Shown here: piece after piece, positions 22,006 through 32,856 of the stretch
Layout of the letters: each line of letters starts with the position of its first letter
Numbering within the stretch: the first letter of the stretch is position 1
Source: Cryptomeria japonica
Taxonomy: Eukaryota > Streptophyta > Pinopsida > Cupressales > Cupressaceae
Direction of reading: 5' to 3'
DNA: 64,000 nt
NCBI RefSeq assembly: GCF_030272615.1
Contig: NC_081406.1
Span: forward strand, 166,949,521-167,013,520
Notes under the pieces: generated by a model
Databases searched by the model: none
The model's input: the letters and a program-made list of their open reading frames with translations, nothing else
What the model was told of the DNA's origin: nothing
Program-made: the position numbers and the translations under genes

Positions 22006-22680
22006 CTACCAAATAAAAATTCACTTTAATCAGTAAAAATACATGTGCCGATAATCTCATGAGTATTTATTATCCACATTATCATCATAGAATACATATG
22101 AATAGATATTCCCATTAAAGACAATAATGACTCGTTAACATATAATTGTATAAAAATTCAAATTTATTTAACTGGTTCATTATATGTGTCTCTCCTAAAA
22201 AAAATTATTGTTGGATTTATATTATTTTCTTAAAAAGCACATGTCTTAGTGGTAAAAGATAATGCTTATGTATTAGAATACAAACAAGAATTTAATGACA
22301 ACCTATAATTTCTTCAAAGAGTAATTGGCATTAGTAGGATATGTTAATAAAATATATTAGTTACAATGTCTGGGAAAAATTGAGATAAACTTTTTTATAA
22401 AAGGTGGATACTATACAACATATTTTAAGTAAGAAGTTGATTATAGTTTTATAGTTTTTATGATTACTTGTTTTTCTCATATGATAGCATCTTTAACAAT
22501 ATCACTCAATAAATTAAAGAGATATATATGAATTAAAAAATTAATTTGTAAGTCATGAGAGGTAAGCTCAAGGTGTTACAAGTATTGAGGAATACATAAA
22601 AAAAATCATGTTCAAATCCTAAGACACATGATAATATATTTAAACTTTTGTAAAAATGCCAAAAAAAAAAATCATAGTAG
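22006..22680. other. AT-rich intron-like DNA
   Basis: No gene. Two short stretches (22219-22290, 22555-22625) vaguely recall tRNA-derived SINE promoters but are too weak to call. Confidence 0.35.
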
Positions 22681-23500
22681 TTTTGAATGGTCCAATTTTC
22701 TTCATCTTCAACTTATTATATGTTCCCATTGGAAACTCTCTTTTCTCAAATGAACCATGACTTCATCACCAATCTAGAATTCCTTATATCTCATCTTCTA
22801 ATCCGCCCTATCCTTGTACTAAATATTTATCTTATTAATATTCTTTCTCACCTCTTCATGGAAATTATTCAAGTGCTCTACAATGTCTTCAACTTCAACA
22901 TTTCTCCTTTCTCCTTTGTATATCTTCCTTAATTTTGAAGGATTTCTAGGACTAAATCATAAACAACCTCAAAAGGTAATTTACTAGTTCTTCTATTGAT
23001 AGAATTATTGTAAGATAATTAGACCTATGGTAAAATCAAGTCTCATCCCTTAGGCTTATATTCTACTAAGCATGTTAACAAGTCACCCAAACCCTTATTC
23101 ACCACTTTTGCCTGCCCATTAGTCTATGGATGGTGTGTAGAACTAAACTTCAAATCTATCAATTTATTCCACAATGTCCTCAAGAATTAGCTAAAAACAT
23201 GGTATCTCAATATGAAACTATATTAGGCAAACCATGTAGTCTCACCAGTCTTTCAAAAATATCTACAACAAGAATAACATCATTAGTCTTATTACATGAA
23301 ATAACAAGTGCGACCTTTGAGAATTTTTCTATCTTTGGTATAACAAGAACAAAATCCATACTAAGCATCTACAACAGTGTTAGACCTTCCACTCCTATAC
23401 TTCAAAAACAAAAGTGTAACTTTGAAAAAACTCAACCCATTTTAAATGACTTTGATTCAACTTTATTTGATTGTTCAAATATTGTAAAACTTGATGATTA
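22680..23500 (-). pseudogene. gypsy integrase (broken)
   Basis: The minus strand shows TDGQAKVVNKGLGDLLTCLV, then later YNNSIN and, near 22700-22800, VMVHLRKESF followed by a GP-like end. These are the integrase core and C-terminal segments of plant gypsy elements. Frames change several times. Confidence 0.78.
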
Positions 23501-23574
23501 GTAAAGATATAAAACTCTTTTGGTAAAAGATAATGTCTCCATTTCTTCAATGCCTAAACTATAGCATAAAACTC

Positions 23575-24240
23575 CTAACCATAAATAGAATATTTTCTCT
23601 TGGAATCATTCAAATTTTTACTAAAATAAGAAATGGGTTTACATTTTTGTCTTGTTACTAATCTTATGACATTGTCACTAGCATCACAATATACCTGAAA
23701 TACCTTATTAAAATTTGGAAGTGCCAAAATAGGTTTCTCTTTGACGTTATTCTTCAACATGTCAAAACTCTTTGCTTCTCGTGTAGTCCACTTAAAACTC
23801 ATTTCTATCTTCTCTCATTGTTTCTATTAGGTATGCACAAATATCATAGATATTCCTATTAAACTCTCTATAAAAACTAGTCAAACCGAAAGATGTCTAC
23901 CTCAATAGCACTCCTTGTGTTGGGTCATTCAATGATAGCCCTCACCTTCTCTAGGTCCATTCTAAGACCATATGCTAAGACAATAAATCCCAAGTACACT
24001 AACTCCACAAAACTAAACTTCCTCAAGTTAGTCAACAACTTCTTTTAACTTCTCAAAGACTCTTATTGAAAATCAAAATGTTCTCAAATAAATAATAACA
24101 TATACCCAAAAACTCTTTTAATACCTTGTTCATGAGCCACATGAATGTGCTTAGTGCATTGGTTAGCCCAAAAGGCATGACTAACCACTTCTACAATCCC
24201 TCCTTCGTTTTGAAGGTTTTCTTCCATTCATCTCCTAGAC
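23575..24240 (-). pseudogene. gypsy RT second half and RNase H
   Basis: 24240-24120 reads GDEWKKTFKTKEGL then [16 protein letters not shown], conserved RT blocks before the active site. 23802-23575 reads MSFKWTTREAKSFDMLK, LALPNFNKVFQVYCDAS and ISYFSKNLNDSKRKYS, the start of RNase H with its first Asp retained (CDAS). The frame is broken between these parts. Confidence 0.82.
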
Positions 24241-24811
24241 TGATACAAAGAGGGGGGAGATTGAATCAGTCTTGATCAAACACTTAATTCTACAAATCAA
24301 TACCAACTTAACCTTGATCTTATCAACAACAATGAAAAATAAAATAATGAATGCTATATTTATGTGGAAAACCCAAATAGGGAAAAACTAGGGTGATCAT
24401 CAACTCACAATATATGAGTGAGATTACAATATTGTTTTAGGCTCATTGCCAAGGAAGCTCACTGCTCCCTAAAGGACTTGTAGGTTGAGGTGCATTACCC
24501 TAGGGAAAAATGCAAAGGACTTGCAGGCTAAGACACATTACCTCGAGGCAAGATACAAGACTTGCTAGGGAGACTCACTATCTCTAAGAAAGGTACATAT
24601 ATATATGAATCAAGACGAATAGGCCCCAACAACACTTCCTCGATCAATGTCCAAGTATGAAGCTATCCTTGAATCTCTGTCTCAAGTGACCAACTTCAAA
24701 ATAATCACCACACTGCTTCTACCTCAACTTCGCATCACTGACTTCGCAAATCATATGATCATGTAAGCACAACACGCTAATTGATTCACACGCATCCACA
24801 CCATCAATGTC

Positions 24812-24848
<37 letters not shown>

Positions 24849-26780
24849 ATCCTCTTCATTGCAAAAATCAATTAGGTTAGCAGAGCAAGGGATAAACATA
24901 GGTCCTATCAAGTCGGCCACAAAGATAAAATTGTTGTGAAGGTGGTCCAACCTAAGAGATAGAGAGGATCTAAAAGCATTATATAACATCTTTCACATGC
25001 TAGCACACATCCTCCAAAGTTGGCAACAAGGTAACATGTAGATAAGCCATGTATCACATTACTAGAGTCAGCCCCAAAACATATCTTCTAGATGAATGAA
25101 CTGAATGTGGATCCCTACATGTCAAAGTAGGACCCAAATACAACATAAAACAACTTTCAAAGTGAAGATTCCCAAATATACACCCCAAGAAATAGAGCAG
25201 GTTTTGTCAGCCAAACCAAAGTAGTTACCTTGAAATACAAATACCGGACACAATGCAACAACAAATAGATCTTCTAGCATCATTCAAATCATAAAAACAT
25301 GTTCCATGAATATCCAACAACATTACCAAATACTTCTCCCCATTGTAGCATCATAAACATACTGGCACAACACAACTTGATACAAAACACTTCATTCTGG
25401 AGGGCCAGAAGACATAGTCATGAATAGAACACCATTATCACCACTTGTAGACAACATTGACACCTGAAACTTGAACTGAGACATATCACAAACATTTTAA
25501 GCATGATTGTCCTCTAAGATGCAACACCTGAATAATCAACACAAATAAATAGAGAGCATTTTCCAAACCAATTTTGATAGATAGCCAAACTATCAGCAAA
25601 CTATAATTACCAACCACATCATTTACAACACTGGGGACCCAAAAAGATAGGAGTACAATTTCCACAGAGCATAACTGTATTATGTTCAAATATGCAAGAC
25701 CAAATCATCAAATTTGGAGGAATGCAAAGCATTCTTCCAACCTATCTTCGACATACATTCCAACAACATCATACTCCATCAAACTTGCAAAGACCAAAAT
25801 ATCTTGAAAACATCATTTTAACACTCAAGAACAACCAAGAGATATAAACACCATTTTGTAGAATACATAAGATCAACAAAAACATTTCTATGCTTCTAAT
25901 CCTCATCTTAATATTCCTTATCTCAGAGCATCTAATACTCATCTTAATTTGATATCATCATCATATTTCAATACATCATAAAGTAGACATTAGTCACCAA
26001 TTTGAGTGTGGACATCAAGCAACAAGGAGGTGAACATCCACAACATAAAGCATTTGCAACCATAATTCATTTGACAATAATCTCCTCATATTCGGACATA
26101 TCATCAATGATACTAGGCATGTTGTGTCAACAACAAAAGGGTGGATATCAAACATGAAAACATCTACTTAACTCACACAATCTGCAATAATCCTCTACAC
26201 AAGAATATCAACTCATCTGAACTCACCACATCAATACCTAGAATATCAGTTTGCACTATTTAGTAGTTATAGTACATCATTTGCAACAAAGAGAAAGATA
26301 CATTTCATTAGCAAAGAAATAGGCTCAATCAACATCAATAGCAACATAAACAATGACAATATCCAACAATTCTAATAATCTCTATCATCATATCTTTGCA
26401 CTCAATTACACTACATGACATAAATGACAACACCTAGTGCCAACATAACATATTGATTGTAGTCATCGACACCAAAATGAAAGATATCCACAAGAAGGAA
26501 TAATTTCAATCATCGAAAATCATTGTAGTGACAACACCTGACAATCAATGATAAAATCTTCCACAATCTCCCATACTTTTGATATGCATACAACTTCATC
26601 ATTAATTCTTTAACAACTGCAACAATATCTATCCAACCAATCACCTTATCAACAATGAGAACAAACAAACGATAGGTTGACATCAATGACAACAACCTGA
26701 CATAAATAAAAACACAACTATCAACAATCAAAGACAACATATATTGTCAAACATCAGGTTGACATCAATGACAACACATA
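24241..26780. mobile_element. LTR-like insertion inside the gypsy RT
   Basis: The gypsy RT text stops at 24240 and resumes at about 26790. The insert begins TGATACAAAGAGGGGGG, like many plant LTR starts, and has the GTGGAAAACCCAAATAGGG box near 24362. Its right side contains TTGACATCAATGACAACAC, a box also typical of LTR ends. No coding domains and no clear target duplication were found. Includes a (TA)n microsatellite at about 24817-24846. Confidence 0.5.
24817..24846. repeat. (TA)n microsatellite
   Basis: About 15 uninterrupted TA units. Confidence 0.9.
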
Positions 26781-26789
26781 TTACCATCG

Positions 26790-27285
26790 CTTCTCTATTC
26801 CAAATTTGGTGATATATGCTCTTCAAATCTATCTTCATGAAATACTTGATTCCACTCAAATAATCTATAATATCATCCATTCTTTAAAAGCAAAATCTAT
26901 ATTTAATAGTAATATTGTTGATGGTCTAAGACTCTCTACACATTCTTCATTCTCCATCCTTCTTCGGTGCTAGTACTGCATGTCCTACACATGGACTCAA
27001 ACTCTCTCAAATAAATCTTTTTTATAGTATTCCTTGCACTTGTATGTTCAACTCTTCATTCTCTACTGGAGTCATCCTATGGGTTGCCTTATTTGACAAA
27101 CTAGCTTTAGGAATCAAGTCCATTTGGTGACTAATCTTCCTCAATGGGGGAAAACCCTCAAGAACATTATTAGACATAATATCTTGAAACTCATTCAAAA
27201 AATATAAAATCTCTATAGGCATCTCTTTATCATCTTCCCTATCAACTATAAGAATCAATGCATAACACATAGGTTCATGCTTCAT
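26790..27285 (-). pseudogene. gypsy protease-RT linker and RT first half
   Basis: 27285-27022 encodes FPPLRKISHQMDLIPKASL then THRMTPVENEEL, the conserved entry into gypsy RT. 27000-26790 continues with a DGEWRMC-like block and IDLKSIYHQI, then is broken by the insertion at about 26780. Confidence 0.82.
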
Positions 27286-27850
27286 ACCTTCCTATAATTT
27301 TATTCTATTATATACTTACATATTTTGATATTATTGGATATATTTTCCTTTCCCTCTTTCAAGGGCTTCAATTTATCCCAAGCTCCATCATTTGTCAAGG
27401 AATAACTATTTTGGTATGTCCATGATGTGCTATATGTTGATCAAACTATCGTGGTCTCCCTAATAACATAGGACAAATATTCATAGGCATGATACCGAAC
27501 AATACATCATCACATTGGTAATTTCCAATCTTGAACCTTACGAGGAATTGCTCATTGACCGAATCTTTATGGTCCTTCTACAACAAAGAAATATGGTATG
27601 GATTTAGAGGTCTCCTCTCTAATTGTAACTTACTAACCATTTCTTATGAAATGATGTTATTAGTACTACCTCCATCAAAAATTACATTACAAACTTTACC
27701 TTCACACTCACATCTTGTGCAAAACAAATCCTTCCGATGAACCAGTTCTTTCTCTTCATTTAATCAAGCTCTTATGGAAACAACAACCTCTCCTCCTTCA
27801 ACATCCTTCGAATGTGAAGAATTGGCAACCTTATCTATATGTGTAACTCA
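27286..27850 (-). pseudogene. Probable protease and gag end of the gypsy element
   Basis: Position between the RT entry and gag implies the protease region, but the frame is too decayed for me to point to the catalytic motif. Confidence 0.4.
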
Positions 27851-28736
27851 GGCCAAGTGCAAGGTAATGGGTCACAAATTGGCGGAAGTCTGCACGTTGG
27901 AAAACGCGCTCTTAGAAACGGGGGCCCATTTTTGCTTCGGGCCCCTGAGGTAAAAAGTAAGGGGGGCCTGAGGTGAAACTCAAACGGGGGCCCGCTTGAA
28001 AACGAAATGGGGTCCCATTTTTAAAAAACGGGCCCTCATTTTTAAATCCGATTTTACCCATTTTTTTTCGGGTGCATTTTGTCATTTTTGGACAGTAATG
28101 GTAATTTTAGGAATGGGTCCCCGTTTTCAAAACGGGGGCCCGTTCTATGGAAGTTGATTCCACAACCCGCCACTTGCCTCGGGATTAAGTCCGGGATAGG
28201 CTTGGGATGGCCACACCTGAGATATGGACCTGCAAATTCAAATCTCCATGAACGAAAGTACAAATGTTAAGTTTATGTCAAATTATGTAGGCCGTACACG
28301 TCAAATTTTTAAAAATATAATTACGGTCATTAAAAATTAATTTTAAAAAAATATTTAAAAAAAATACAAAAAAATATGTTCATCAATCTGCAGTGTGTTA
28401 CAAACCATTTCCCAAAACGGTTTGAGAAAATAACTTTAATTGTGTCAAAAAGTGTGGGTAGTACACATGCATGGTATGGTCCTGAAACAAACATTTTTAA
28501 AACATAGTTTTTAGAGCTCCATTCATAAATTAATTTTTTAATTATGTGGGTATTAAAATAAATTACATATTTGGAAAGTAGACTCAGAGGGATATATTTT
28601 ATATTACTGACTTTTTCCAAGATTCAATCTCCAAGTGTTTCAAAATTTAAGCTCAAATGAGACAAAACTTGAAAAATTAGGGAAAACACTTCCACTTTTT
28701 GGCCAAAAAGTGGACTCATCTTCTTGCACTGGCCCC
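27851..28736. mobile_element. Harbinger-like MITE with GGGCCC palindromes
   Basis: The ends are inverted: GGCCAAGTGCAAG at 27851 and CTTGCACTGGCCCC ending at 28736, both starting with GG when read inward. The flanks are TCA on each side (27848-27850 and 28737-28739), fitting the 3-bp target duplication of PIF/Harbinger elements. The interior holds repeated ACGGGGGCCC and TTTTCAAAACGGGGGCCC motifs at 27917-28145. Non-coding. Confidence 0.6.
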
Positions 28737-28739
28737 TCA

Positions 28740-29770
28740 TACATTTGCCTTAGATTTTTTATTTTCCTTCCTTGATGTTGGTGACATTAATATGCTCTAT
28801 GTCCTTCTTCTACACATTGGAAACAAGTTCCATGGAAGCCTCCTCTTCTAAATCCTCATCCACCTTTGATCTCCATTATTTTAGTCAAAACGAAAATAGG
28901 CATTATTTCCCTTTTGGTTTTGACTACTACTAGATTATTCATCCTTCTTTAGGTCTTCATTTTGGCCTCTACAAGACCATCCACCAATCTTTCCACCATG
29001 AACTTCCATTTTTCTTACTCTCAACTTTTTTTTTTAGCTTCTCTTCTACTTGCAAAGAAAATTTATATGCATATTCCATGGTAGATATTCTTACCAAACT
29101 CAACTCTTATTGAATACTTAGCTTTGACCCATTTATGTAATGGGTGAGTGTCTCCTTGTTGGCCTTAGAATGGCTTGTTTAGATCAAGACTCAGTAGAAC
29201 TCTTTTGTGTACTCTTTGATAGAATTCCCACTTGCTTCAATTGTTGCATCTTCTCTATAAAATCAATCTCATAGTCAATATGAATGAATTGACTCTTCAA
29301 TTTGCCCACTATATGATACCATCTTGTTATTTTCTCTTTTCCTCTTCTATTTATTTCTAACTAAACTTCTTTCAACCAAATACTAGCATGGCCTTTCAAC
29401 TTGGCCTTTGAAAACCTAAACCTCTCAAGATCTTCTACTTCTTCATACTCAAAATATTCTTCCATATCATTGATCCAATTGATCAACTCTTCTAGATTAA
29501 GATTCCCAAAAAATGTGTAAATTTCAATCTTTGGCCTTTTTCTAATATTGAAAGGGCCCTAAAATACATAGCCTCATCGGGATCTCTTCTCACTTCTTGT
29601 TATTCTTTCGACTATCCTTTTTCTTCAGATTCATCCTCACTTTCATATCTTTCTCTAATATCAACTCCTCTTGCATTGCTTGAACTTGTCTTTGGAGGTC
29701 TCTAAAACCCTCTTCTACCACACCAACATTTCTTCCACTATGGTTCCTTCATGGAGGATTTTTTCTCACG
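28740..29770 (-). pseudogene. gypsy gag (broken)
   Basis: The minus strand has a start-like MRNVRKNPP near 29770, FRDLQRQVQAMQEEL (coiled-coil-like), and farther on GNSIKEYTKEFY, which matches the retrotransposon gag core. Many stops. Confidence 0.6.
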
Positions 29771-29840
29771 TTTCTCATAGACTCACAACCACTGTCTTGG
29801 TGCAAACTGCCTCACGTTTGGTGATTTGTTTACACACTTA

Positions 29841-29896
29841 GGAACTTCTACTTTGATACCACTTAATAGGAACTTCTACTCTGATACCACTTAATG
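29841..29896 (-). repeat. Tandemly duplicated primer-binding site region
   Basis: A 28-bp unit beginning GGAACTTCTACT occurs twice in tandem (29841-29868, 29869-29896) with few changes. Each copy contains TGATACCAC, complementary to the 3' end of initiator tRNA-Met. The right copy abuts the LTR at 29895. Confidence 0.75.
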
Positions 29897-30597
29897 AAGG
29901 TTACTCCTCTTACAATCTCATAAACACAACAACAGTAGAGAAATAAACAAAACAATGAAAGACTGGAAATCTTTTTTCTATTAAAATGAATTTACAACCA
30001 TTAGAAACTTACATGCTACAATCACATGGGCTTTCTCATTACAATAATCTACAAGCTAGAGCTACCATATGCATTGCCCTACAATGTTTTGAAAATTGTA
30101 ATTCCTGATTTGGGTCTAATAAGATTAACTATCAATTTTCCTTCTCAAAAAGGTATTTTATTGGAAATTAGAAATTTTGATTTGTGATAGTACAACTTCT
30201 AGGAGCCATAGCTTTCAATCTAATTGTCAAATCTTCAAACATTATATATCATTGGAAAGCTCATGAAGAGATCTATAATGGTGACTTGGGCTAATGCCAA
30301 ACTCGATCAAATTTTGATCCTAGTCGAGGCTTCTAAGGTCCTCAAAACTGCATTGAAAGTTGTATTAAAAATATTTACTAGAACATAAACATTAAAATTT
30401 CTCAAATGTGATAGGATATTGAAATGATTCTTTCACCATTGACTTCATTTCACTTTTTTGGAGGTCTATGTAAGTTTTTGTGCACAAATGCCAATTACTA
30501 AAAATAGTAACTCTACCATTTTTAGCCCTTACTGAAAATTAAACAATATTTGTAGGTGATACAAGATTTCTCTTACGCCTTAGATGCTCCTGTATCA
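29895..30597 (-). repeat. 5' LTR of the gypsy element
   Basis: Bounded by TGAAGG beside the primer-binding site and ...CTGTATCA at 30597. The same LTR family recurs at 32857-33575 and 34430-35062, which supports the extent. Confidence 0.65.
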
Positions 30598-31277
30598 TTT
30601 TGATATCATGAGACGCTACAACCCTAAAACATGTGGTTTATACTAATCCAAATTTTGTCACATATCCAATCTTTAATTATTTTAAAGCTTATAGTGATAG
30701 TAATATTTCATAAGGTGCTCAATTTATTGACCCTAAATTACAAGCATATAAGATGAAGAAACAACTAGAATATTCACACACATGCATCATTTTCTAATAT
30801 GTATAGATGTAACAAACAACATCTAAACTTTTTATTATATGCACCCATTTTTATTTTTCAAATACCTTTGCAACCACACCTAATTATCTCAAACATGCTC
30901 CTCTTTCCCCACTTCTAGTACAAGTATTCCTCTATTGGTTTCTAACATAATGAATATCTTACTTGATATTTTTTATATCATTGTTATAATGTCATATATT
31001 GCAAATAATCATCGAGTCCATGAAAAATGGGGAATGAAGTCAAAAATATTTTATCATAAAATGTCTTCCTTCACCTAAATATAAAATTATGAAGCTATCT
31101 CATCATAAAGTAGTGTTGTGTGTTGACTATATAGTTTATACATTCCTACATGTTTATTCTAATGTTATGAATTGTGAACAATAAAGGATATATAATCAAC
31201 TATTTTTAAAAGTATATATTCTAATTATAAATAAATAAAATGATGGCATTATAAACTGATGCACTGTATTAACTCAC
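30598..31277. other. AT-rich intron-like DNA
   Basis: No gene is recognised between the LTR and the LRR exon at 31278. Confidence 0.4.
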
Positions 31278-31349
31278 AATATCTTTGGTTTGATAGAATC
31301 TCCAAGATACTTGGGAATTTCTCCATTAATTGATGCATTTCTTAGCACG
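31278..31349 (-). CDS. LRR exon
   Basis: A 72-bp exon, acceptor TTTGCAG, donor GTGAG. Encodes VLRNASINGEIPKYLGDSI then KPKI; corresponds to the ILRNCNI-G-IP-YIG repeat of LRR VIII-2 kinases. Frame intact. Confidence 0.78.
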
Positions 31350-31485
31350 CTGCAAATATAAATGTTAATCACAAGCATATAAAAGATTATGTTTATACTT
31401 ATGTTAAAACATTTTAAGTTCAAGACTTTTTACCTAATTTTCATGATATATTAAACATATAGTAATTTTATATCAACACACTTAC

Positions 31486-31554
31486 ATTGTTCTTAATTTT
31501 GTTAAATTTTGCATAAATGACAAATTTGATCCATCTCCAATCAAATACGATATC
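31486..31554 (-). CDS. LRR exon
   Basis: A 69-bp exon, acceptor CACGAG, donor GTAAG. Encodes ISYLIGDGSNLSFMQNLTKL then RT; corresponds to the RISDL-G-S-FP-L-N repeat in the same receptor family. The acceptor context is poorer than in the others. Confidence 0.68.
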
Positions 31555-31788
31555 CTCGTGCTTATGTATATAATCATATAAGAATAGTCAATATCAATTA
31601 ATGAGGTACATATATTTAAACAAATTCAACACCTAAAAAATTAATTTAATATATTGACAAGTACACCTTTAAGAGACACATTCCTAAAAATAAAAGGAAC
31701 AATGCTTTGAATTACCACATTTTCAAGCATGAAATGTGAAATCTTAAATAAAGAAATAAACTCGAATGATGAAGGAAACAATACTTAC

Positions 31789-31860
31789 AAGTCTTCTAGT
31801 TGAATCAAATTTGAAAAGGTTGAAGGAATTGGACCTTCTAAAGAAGTAGCTTCAAGTTGC
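31789..31860 (-). CDS. LRR exon
   Basis: A 72-bp exon, acceptor TTATAG, donor GTAAG. Encodes QLEATSLEGPIPSTFSNLI then QLED; corresponds to the Q--GL-GPIPS-IS-L repeat. Frame intact. Confidence 0.8.
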
Positions 31861-32004
31861 CTATAATGAATACTGACATTTAACTTCTCTTTGTCTAATT
31901 CTCTACACATAGGATTGTAAATTTTTATATTGTAGTAAACTTATCACAGATAATTAAAAAATAAGAGAAGTCTAACTCTCTACAAATAGGATAAAGAATC
32001 TCAC

Positions 32005-32076
32005 AAAACTGTAAGGTTTCTCCAGTTTCCAATAAAATTTGGTATTTTACCACTAAAACTGTTACTACTTGCTACG
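32005..32076 (-). CDS. LRR exon
   Basis: A 72-bp exon, acceptor TTTGCAG, donor GTGAG. Encodes VASSNSFSGKIPNFIGNWRN then LTV; corresponds to the RISDN-F-G-IPDFI-NW repeat. Frame intact. Confidence 0.8.
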
Positions 32077-32182
32077 CTGCAAACAAAAAAAATTAAATGA
32101 CATATTTAATTCATGTCATTTTTAACTTTAAATAATAAAATTCAAATACTAAAGCATGGAATTAGAAAGCATACAGACTTAC

Positions 32183-32254
32183 AAATGTTCCAATCCTTGA
32201 AAATGTCCATATATTTGAGGTATCTCCCCACGTAACTGATTACTTTCAATATAC
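32183..32254 (-). CDS. LRR exon
   Basis: A 72-bp exon, acceptor TCATAG, donor GTAAG. Encodes YIESNQLRGEIPQIYGHFQG then LEH; an LRR of the L-SNQ-SG-IP type. Frame intact. The next exon towards the N-terminus is about 30 kb away at 62590. Confidence 0.78.
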
Positions 32255-32856
32255 CTATGAATATAAAATAATATTTTTAGAATGTATCATTCTCTTAAAT
32301 AATTATAAAAGAATAATCATTGATACATACATTTCAATTAAAAAGAATAATCATTGATACATACACTTCAATTAAAAAGTATAAACTTTTCATAATAAAA
32401 CCACAAAAAACTAATATTTATTTACTTTATAAAAAAATATATATTCTATTATTTCCATAAAGAATTGATGCTATATTTTTAAATTGAATTCCTAGTTAAT
32501 ACAACTACAGAGATATAATTTATGATGTTACAATCTATCTTATTGTATGCAAGGTCTTTGTAATCACACTTATTTCATATATAAAATTTAAATATTCACT
32601 TTATTTTAGTACGCAACCATAAATATATAAAAAGTTGTAAGATTCACAAAACTTTTGTCACTTAGAGAAATTTTCTAATGTTTTTTACTAAAGGAAAAAT
32701 AGGTTTTGAAGGGCATCTAAAACCCTTTACAAAATTCTACAATGGGGGGAAATGATAAACAACATCATATATAAATCCTACATTCAATCACCAATGTTGC
32801 TACAAAAATATGGGATGAGACTATATGAACTGACCTTAAAACAATAAAGACCTTTG
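32255..32856. other. AT-rich intron-like DNA with a short tandem duplication
   Basis: A unit of about 32 bp beginning AAGAATAATCATTGATACAT is duplicated at about 32303-32370. No gene. Confidence 0.45.

Larger units (their letters stand above)
22680..30597 (-). mobile_element. Decayed Ty3/gypsy retrotransposon with nested insertions
   Basis: On the minus strand: 5' LTR 29895-30597, primer-binding site 29881-29889, gag remnants about 29770-28740, protease/RT linker 27285-27022, RT 27020-26790 and 24240-23820, RNase H 23802-23575, integrase 23500-22680. Integrase last gives the Ty3/gypsy type. The motifs (FHPxTDGQ, MVHLRKE) recall plant chromoviruses, though no chromodomain was seen. The 3' end is cut off at about 22680. 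Two insertions interrupt it (24241-26780 and 27851-28736). Confidence 0.85.

Noticed and set aside
22555-22625. Possible tRNA-derived SINE promoter boxes
   Set aside because: A- and B-box likenesses are too weak and no clear ends or tail were seen.
28054-28270. Overlapping frames on both strands in the GGGCCC-rich element
   Set aside because: They arise from palindromic repeats; no domain or codon bias.
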